Assembly: GCA_903902945.1 (NCBI GenBank)
Contig: CAIUWU010000297.1
Coordinates: forward strand, 1 to 18,354
DNA: 18,354 nt
DNA from: an uncultured Pseudomonadota bacterium
GTDB taxonomy: Bacteria > Pseudomonadota > Gammaproteobacteria > Methylococcales > Methylomonadaceae
Direction of reading: 5' to 3'
Shown here: in pieces, positions 14,009 to 18,354 of the stretch
Layout of the letters: every line of letters starts with the position of its first letter
How positions within the stretch are numbered: position 1 is the first letter of the stretch
Notes under the pieces: generated by a model
What the model saw: only the letters and a program-made list of their open reading frames with translations
Told to the model about the DNA's origin: nothing
The model's database searches: none
Translations under genes and position numbers: made by a program

Positions 14009-16729
14009 TTAAATTTCCCGTTTAACTTCAATGCGTTCAAAGACCTCGATCTGGTCGCCGGGTTTGACATCGTTATAGTTTTTGACGCCGATACCGCATT
14101 CCATGCCCATTTTGACTTCATTGACATCATCTTTGAAACGGCGCAGCGATTCGAGCTGACCTTCAAAGATCACCACGTTGTCACGTAAGACACGGATTGG
14201 TAGGTTACGTTTGACCAAGCCATCGATCACCATACAACCTGCAATCGCGCCGAATTTGGGTGAACGGAATACGTCACGTACTTCGGCCAGGCCGACAATT
14301 TTTTCCTGAATATCCGGTGCCAGCATGCCGCTGATGGCGCGTTTGACTTCGTCAATCGCCTCATAAATGATGCTGTAGTAGTGCAGATCGATTTCTTTTT
14401 CTTCGATCAGTTTCCGGGCTACCGCATCGGCACGCACGTTGAAACCGATCAGAATCGCACTGGAAGCCAAGGCCAGGTTGGCATCACCTTCGTTAATGCC
14501 GCCGACGCCGCCATAGACGCATTTGACTTGTACTTCATCGGTCGACAAGTTGACCAGTGATTCGCGTAAAGCCTCCAGACTGCCTTGTACGTCAGTTTTG
14601 ATGACGACATTCAGGGTAGAGGTTTCACCGGCAGTCATGCGGGAGAAAACGTCATCCAGTTTAGAAGCGGCCATTGCTGCATGTCGGCTGGAGCGTTTGC
14701 GGTCTTCACGGTGCGAAGCCAGCTCACGGGCAATTCGTTCGTTTTGAACCACCAGGAATTCATCACCGGCCGCCGGTGTGCCGGATAAGCCGAGAATTTC
14801 AACTGGGGTACTTGGTCCGGCAGTTTTAATGCCGTGAGCGTTTTCATCGAACATGGCGCGGATTCGGCCATATTCATGACCGCACAATACGAATTCGCCT
14901 TTTTCCAGGGTGCCTTTTTGAATCAGAATCGTAGCTACGGCGCCGCGGCCTTTGTCCAGACGCGATTCGATACAGATGCCGGAAGCCATGCCATCCGCTG
15001 GTGCCTTCAGTTCCAGTACTTCAGCTTGTACGATCAGTGCTTCGATCAGGTCATCAATGCCTTCACCGGTTTTGGCTGATACACGCAGGAATTGCACATC
15101 GCCGCCCCATTCTTCGGGTACTACGTTGAGTGAAGCCAGTTCCTGCATCACTTTGTCGGGGTTGGCGGTTGGCTTGTCGATTTTGTTCAGCGCAACGATC
15201 ATGGGCACATTCGCGGCGCGGGCATGTTCAATGGCTTCCTTGGTTTGTGGCATCACACCGTCATCGGCGGCTACTACCACGATAACGATATCAGTCACTT
15301 CAGCACCGCGGGCACGCATCGCTGTAAAGGCGGCATGGCCAGGGGTGTCGAGGAAAGTAACCGAGCCATGATCGGTTTTGACCTGATAGGCGCCGATGTG
15401 CTGGGTAATACCGCCGGCCTCGCCTGCAGCCACCCGGGTTTTACGAATGTAATCCAGTAACGAGGTTTTACCGTGGTCAACGTGACCCATGATGGTAACG
15501 ATAGGGGCGCGTGGCAGCATTTTGCGCTGATCGCTGTCGCCAATAACCTCGGCCAGCATTTCCTGCTCAAGATCATCTTCGCTTTGCATCACCGCAGTGT
15601 GGCCCATTTCTTCAACCAGAATCACCGCCGTTTCTTGGTCGATGGTTTGGTTGATGGTGGTCATGATGCCCAGTTTCATCAGGCTTTTGATGACTTCGGC
15701 GGCTTTGATGTTCATTTTGGCTGCCAGATCGGAAACCACGATGGTTTCCGGAATGGTGACTTCATAAACAGTCGGTGCGACCGGTTTTTCAAATTTATGC
15801 TTGATTGGTAATTGTGCTTCAAACTCGGGTTTTTCGCGTTTGGCAGCCGGTTTGCCTTTTTTACCTTTGCCGCGACGGGCACCGTCACCACGGTTGGATT
15901 CACTGTCCACATCGACGGTAGTGCCGCGTGCCGGTTTGATTTCCTGTTTTTTCTTGTGCAGGGTTTGTTGCTGTTTGGCTTCGGCCTGGCGCTTCACTTT
16001 TTCGGCATTACGTTGCACAGAAGCTTCCAGACGTTGTTTCTTTTCGTATTCGAGGCGTTCTGCTTCAGTCATTGCCGGTTTGGCTGCGGCTGCTTCAGCT
16101 TCTGCATTGCTTTCAGCTGCTTTGGCTTCTGGGCTTACCGTGCTGTCAGCAGGCGTCGGTGATGTTGCCGCAGGTTGTTCGGTTTCGGTTTTTGTTTCAA
16201 TTTCGGCTTCGGCCTTGGGTTGTACTGTTTCTGCCACAATTTCGACGCTGGCCGGTTCAGTAACTGCCGGTGTTATGTCGGTGACCACTACTTCGGGTGC
16301 AGTGATGATGGCGGCGGTGGCTTGTAGTTCGGCTGCCGCTGCTGTGGTTTCGAAGCTGGCGGTTGCGATTACCGGGGCCTCGCTTTTTAGCGGGGCGCTG
16401 ACCGGTGTGTCACTGCGCTTGATATAGGTTTTTTGTTTACGCACTTCGACGCTGACAGTCTTGATTGCAGTGCCCGGCGCCGAGGATTGTTTCAGCTCGG
16501 TTTTGGTGCTGCGTTTTAGCGTGATGCGTTTCGGCGAAGTTGATAACTGATCACCATCGGCTTTGCCATGACGTTTGCGCAGATGGGTCAGCAGTTTGAC
16601 CTTTTCGTCTTCGCTGATAGTGTCATCGGGATCGGTCGCAGTCAGACCGGCTTCTTTCAGTTGTTCCAGAAAGCGTTCAAGGGGAATGCCTACAATTTCC
16701 GCCAACTCTTGTACTGTTTTGTCACTCAT
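14009..16729 (-). CDS. infB: Translation initiation factor IF-2
   Basis: IF2 is the GTPase that brings fMet-tRNA to the 30S subunit and promotes subunit joining. The 906 residues begin with an IF2_N module (MSDKTVQELAEIVGIPLERF, 1-20). A long low-complexity linker rich in Ala, Glu, Thr and Lys (about 60-300) follows, with a basic stretch RRGKGKKGKPAAKREK near 285-300. A second N-terminal module (about 323-375) leads into the G domain: G1 GHVDHGKT (415-422), G2 region GGITQHIG (439-446), G3 DTPGH (461-465) and G4 NKID (515-518). Domains II, III and IV fill the rest, ending in VKREI. The start ATG has AAGGGGG seven bases upstream, overlapping the nusA stop. The linker length varies freely in this family. 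Confidence 0.98.
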   Translation of the reverse strand: MSDKTVQELAEIVGIPLERFLEQLKEAGLTATDPDDTISEDEKVKLLTHLRKRHGKADGDQLSTSPKRITLKRSTKTELKQSSAPGTAIKTVSVEVRKQKTYIKRSDTPVSAPLKSEAPVIATASFETTAAAAELQATAAIITAPEVVVTDITPAVTEPASVEIVAETVQPKAEAEIETKTETEQPAATSPTPADSTVSPEAKAAESNAEAEAAAAKPAMTEAERLEYEKKQRLEASVQRNAEKVKRQAEAKQQQTLHKKKQEIKPARGTTVDVDSESNRGDGARRGKGKKGKPAAKREKPEFEAQLPIKHKFEKPVAPTVYEVTIPETIVVSDLAAKMNIKAAEVIKSLMKLGIMTTINQTIDQETAVILVEEMGHTAVMQSEDDLEQEMLAEVIGDSDQRKMLPRAPIVTIMGHVDHGKTSLLDYIRKTRVAAGEAGGITQHIGAYQVKTDHGSVTFLDTPGHAAFTAMRARGAEVTDIVIVVVAADDGVMPQTKEAIEHARAANVPMIVALNKIDKPTANPDKVMQELASLNVVPEEWGGDVQFLRVSAKTGEGIDDLIEALIVQAEVLELKAPADGMASGICIESRLDKGRGAVATILIQKGTLEKGEFVLCGHEYGRIRAMFDENAHGIKTAGPSTPVEILGLSGTPAAGDEFLVVQNERIARELASHREDRKRSSRHAAMAASKLDDVFSRMTAGETSTLNVVIKTDVQGSLEALRESLVNLSTDEVQVKCVYGGVGGINEGDANLALASSAILIGFNVRADAVARKLIEEKEIDLHYYSIIYEAIDEVKRAISGMLAPDIQEKIVGLAEVRDVFRSPKFGAIAGCMVIDGLVKRNLPIRVLRDNVVIFEGQLESLRRFKDDVNEVKMGMECGIGVKNYNDVKPGDQIEVFERIEVKREI

Positions 16730-16741
16730 AGGTTTTCCCCC

Positions 16742-18253
16742 TTAGTTCTGATTGCCTGTGAACCAAGATTCGCGTGCTTTCATAATCAGTTTGCCGGCGC
16801 GTTCTTGGTTCATGCCGGTAAAATCAATAATATCATCGATGGATTGTTCGGCCAGATCGTCCACCGTGACGATGCCTTTGGCAGCCATTTCGTGCGCCAG
16901 GTTCTCGTCTATGCCTTCCAGTGCCAGCAATTCCTCGCTGGGGTGTGAGGTTTCGATTTGTTCTTCAGAGGCAATCGCCTTGATCAACAGGGCGTCTTTG
17001 GCACGGCTGCGCAGTGCTTCGACCAGCTCCAGATCGAAACCTTCGATTTCCAGCATTTCTTCTGCCGGGATGTAGGCAATTTCTTCGATACTGCTTAAGC
17101 CGACTTCTACCAGAACGTCGGCAATTTCTTCATCGACATCGAGCAGTTCGATAAATTCGCGTTTGGCTTGTGCCGCAGTTTCATCGTGATTTTTATCGAC
17201 CTGCGCAGCATCTAGAATATTCAGTTCCCAGCCGGTCAGTTCGGTAGCCAGGCGCACGTTTTGACCGCCGCGGCCGATTGCCTGAGACAGGCTGTCGGTG
17301 GCTACGGCAACATCCATGCTGTGTTTGTCTTCATCGACCACGATGGACTGAATTTCGGCAGGGGCCATGGCGTTGATGACGAACTGCGCTTCGTTAGGAT
17401 TCCATAAAATAATATCGACGCGTTCGCCGGCCAGTTCGTTGGAGATTGCTTGCACTCTAGAACCACGCATACCCACACAGGCACCGATCGGATCCAGGCG
17501 CGGATCGTTGGCTTTCACGGCAATTTTGGCGCGCGAGCCAGGATCACGGGCCGCGCCCATGATTTCGATCAGACCTTCGCTGACTTCGGGCACTTCCAGG
17601 CGGAAGAGGGCGGTTAACAGCTCGGGTGCGGTTCTGCTGACAAATAGTTGCGGACCACGCGGTTCGATGCGGGCGTCTTTGAGGTAGCCGCGTACCCGGT
17701 CACCCATTCGGATTGGTTCTTTGGGGATCAGGTCTTCGCGGGCGATGTAGGCTTCGATGTGGCCGCCCAAGTCTAGATAAACGCTGCCTTTTTCAATACG
17801 TTTGACGACGCCGGTAATCAGTTCGCCAACGCGATCTTTGTAGGCGTCAACGATTTTGCGGCGCTCGGCTTCACGTACTTTTTGAATGATGACTTGCTTG
17901 GCGGTCTGGGCGGCGATGCGGCAGAAGGCAACAGATTCGACTTCTTCTTCAACAAAGTCGCCGACAGCAACCTCAGGATTATCGATCTGTGCGGCTTCCA
18001 GCAGAATCTGCCAGCTAGGAAACTCGACGTCGCCATTGATATCGGCATTGGCCGCGACAACCTGCCAGCGGCGATAAGTAGTGTAGTCGCCGGTGTGGCG
18101 ATCAATGTCGACCCGGGCTTTGATCGGGTTTTCGTAACGTTTGACGGTAGCGGCTTCCAGTGCAGATTCGATCGCTTGAAAGATGATCTCTTTGTCGATT
18201 TCTTTTTCGTTAGCAAACACATCCGCTACCAAAAGAATTTCTTTATTTGCCAC
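16742..18253 (-). CDS. nusA: Transcription termination/antitermination protein NusA
   Basis: NusA binds RNA polymerase and nascent RNA, modulating pausing, termination and antitermination. The 503 residues have the long gammaproteobacterial layout. They comprise an N-terminal polymerase-binding domain (1-130), S1 (about 137-202, GVVKRIEKGSVYLDLG), and KH1/KH2 (about 205-348, with DPIGACVGMRGSRVQAI at 254-270 and QAIGRGGQNVRLA at 324-336). Two acidic helix-hairpin-helix repeats follow (about 365-425 and 440-495). The start is GTG (18253-18251) with an excellent AAAGGAGG (18266-18259) five bases upstream. The rimP reading frame continues 11 bases into nusA. It is followed by infB after twelve bases. 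Confidence 0.98.
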   Translation of the reverse strand: MANKEILLVADVFANEKEIDKEIIFQAIESALEAATVKRYENPIKARVDIDRHTGDYTTYRRWQVVAANADINGDVEFPSWQILLEAAQIDNPEVAVGDFVEEEVESVAFCRIAAQTAKQVIIQKVREAERRKIVDAYKDRVGELITGVVKRIEKGSVYLDLGGHIEAYIAREDLIPKEPIRMGDRVRGYLKDARIEPRGPQLFVSRTAPELLTALFRLEVPEVSEGLIEIMGAARDPGSRAKIAVKANDPRLDPIGACVGMRGSRVQAISNELAGERVDIILWNPNEAQFVINAMAPAEIQSIVVDEDKHSMDVAVATDSLSQAIGRGGQNVRLATELTGWELNILDAAQVDKNHDETAAQAKREFIELLDVDEEIADVLVEVGLSSIEEIAYIPAEEMLEIEGFDLELVEALRSRAKDALLIKAIASEEQIETSHPSEELLALEGIDENLAHEMAAKGIVTVDDLAEQSIDDIIDFTGMNQERAGKLIMKARESWFTGNQN

Positions 18254-18354
18254 TGCGGCCTCCTTTATTAAGTAAGTATTCGGGCACTAAGCGCGCCTTG
18301 CTCATTGCCTGGAAAGGGATTTTAAAAAGATGTTCGCCATCCTGTATCAGTACC
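18243..18354 (-). CDS. rimP: Ribosome maturation factor RimP, C-terminal end (5' part outside window)
   Basis: RimP is needed for maturation of the 30S subunit. Only the last 36 codons are inside the window. They read VLIQDGEHLFKIPFQAMSKA followed by RLVPEY, which is the typical RimP C-terminal block (the family ends in a segment like KARLVPEF). Here ten more residues follow (LLNKGGRSGK), and the TAA at 18245-18243 lies inside the nusA frame, an overlap of 11 bases. The extra tail is encoded across the nusA ribosome binding site. Placement directly before nusA confirms the identity. Confidence 0.9.
   Translation of the reverse strand, partial: VLIQDGEHLFKIPFQAMSKARLVPEYLLNKGGRSGK

Noticed and set aside
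15801..16427. Plus-strand open frame of 208 codons
   Set aside because: It is antisense to the Ala/Glu-rich linker of infB. The Ser/Ala/Val-rich translation is a by-product of that biased sequence.
1..18354. Mobile element, CRISPR array, toxin-antitoxin or defence system
   Set aside because: No transposase, integrase, regularly spaced repeats or known defence genes are visible. Nearly every gene is a core chromosomal gene in conserved order.

Overview
The window carries ordinary chromosomal housekeeping genes of a gammaproteobacterium. Gene families and gene order fit this class well: hslV-hslU-DUF971-ubiE, dnaB-alr-radA and rimP-nusA-infB-rbfA-truB-rpsO-pnp. From memory, the combination with a PfkB sugar kinase beside a CorA-type transporter and small exported two-cysteine proteins resembles methanotrophic Methylococcales. 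The sequence alone does not prove that placement.

Layout from left to right. Positions 1-2566 (minus strand) hold a compact operon read hslV, hslU, a DUF971 protein and ubiE. The ubiE gene runs off the left edge. Positions 2681-6032 are the only plus-strand block: an exported protein of 150 residues with its own promoter and a candidate terminator, a CorA-family transporter with an extra MgtE-N-like helical domain, a PfkB sugar kinase three bases behind it, and a second small exported protein of 115 residues. Positions 6043-9898 (minus) are the operon dnaB-alr-radA, with a clear TATAAT promoter in front of dnaB. Positions 9899-10194 are intergenic and contain hairpins plus a strong terminator. 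Positions 10195-18354 (minus) are the transcription/translation superoperon, read rimP (3' end only), nusA, infB, rbfA, truB, rpsO, pnp. It has a terminator-like hairpin between truB and rpsO and another strong hairpin between rpsO and pnp.

The genes serve separate core tasks: ATP-dependent proteolysis (HslVU), quinone synthesis (UbiE), cation uptake (CorA), sugar phosphorylation (PfkB), replication (DnaB), D-alanine for peptidoglycan (Alr), recombination (RadA), ribosome maturation (RimP, RbfA, TruB), transcription elongation and termination (NusA), translation initiation (IF2, S15) and RNA decay (PNPase). Several gene junctions overlap or nearly touch, so translational coupling is likely.

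I found no mobile element, CRISPR array, tRNA, rRNA or defence system, and nothing that amounts to a new biological system. The points most worth a second look are the two uncharacterised exported two-cysteine proteins, the MgtE-N/CorA architecture and the RNA hairpins that punctuate the large operon. Three genes start with GTG (nusA, pnp, radA). The starts given here for radA, rpsO and the 150-residue protein are shorter than the longest open frames.
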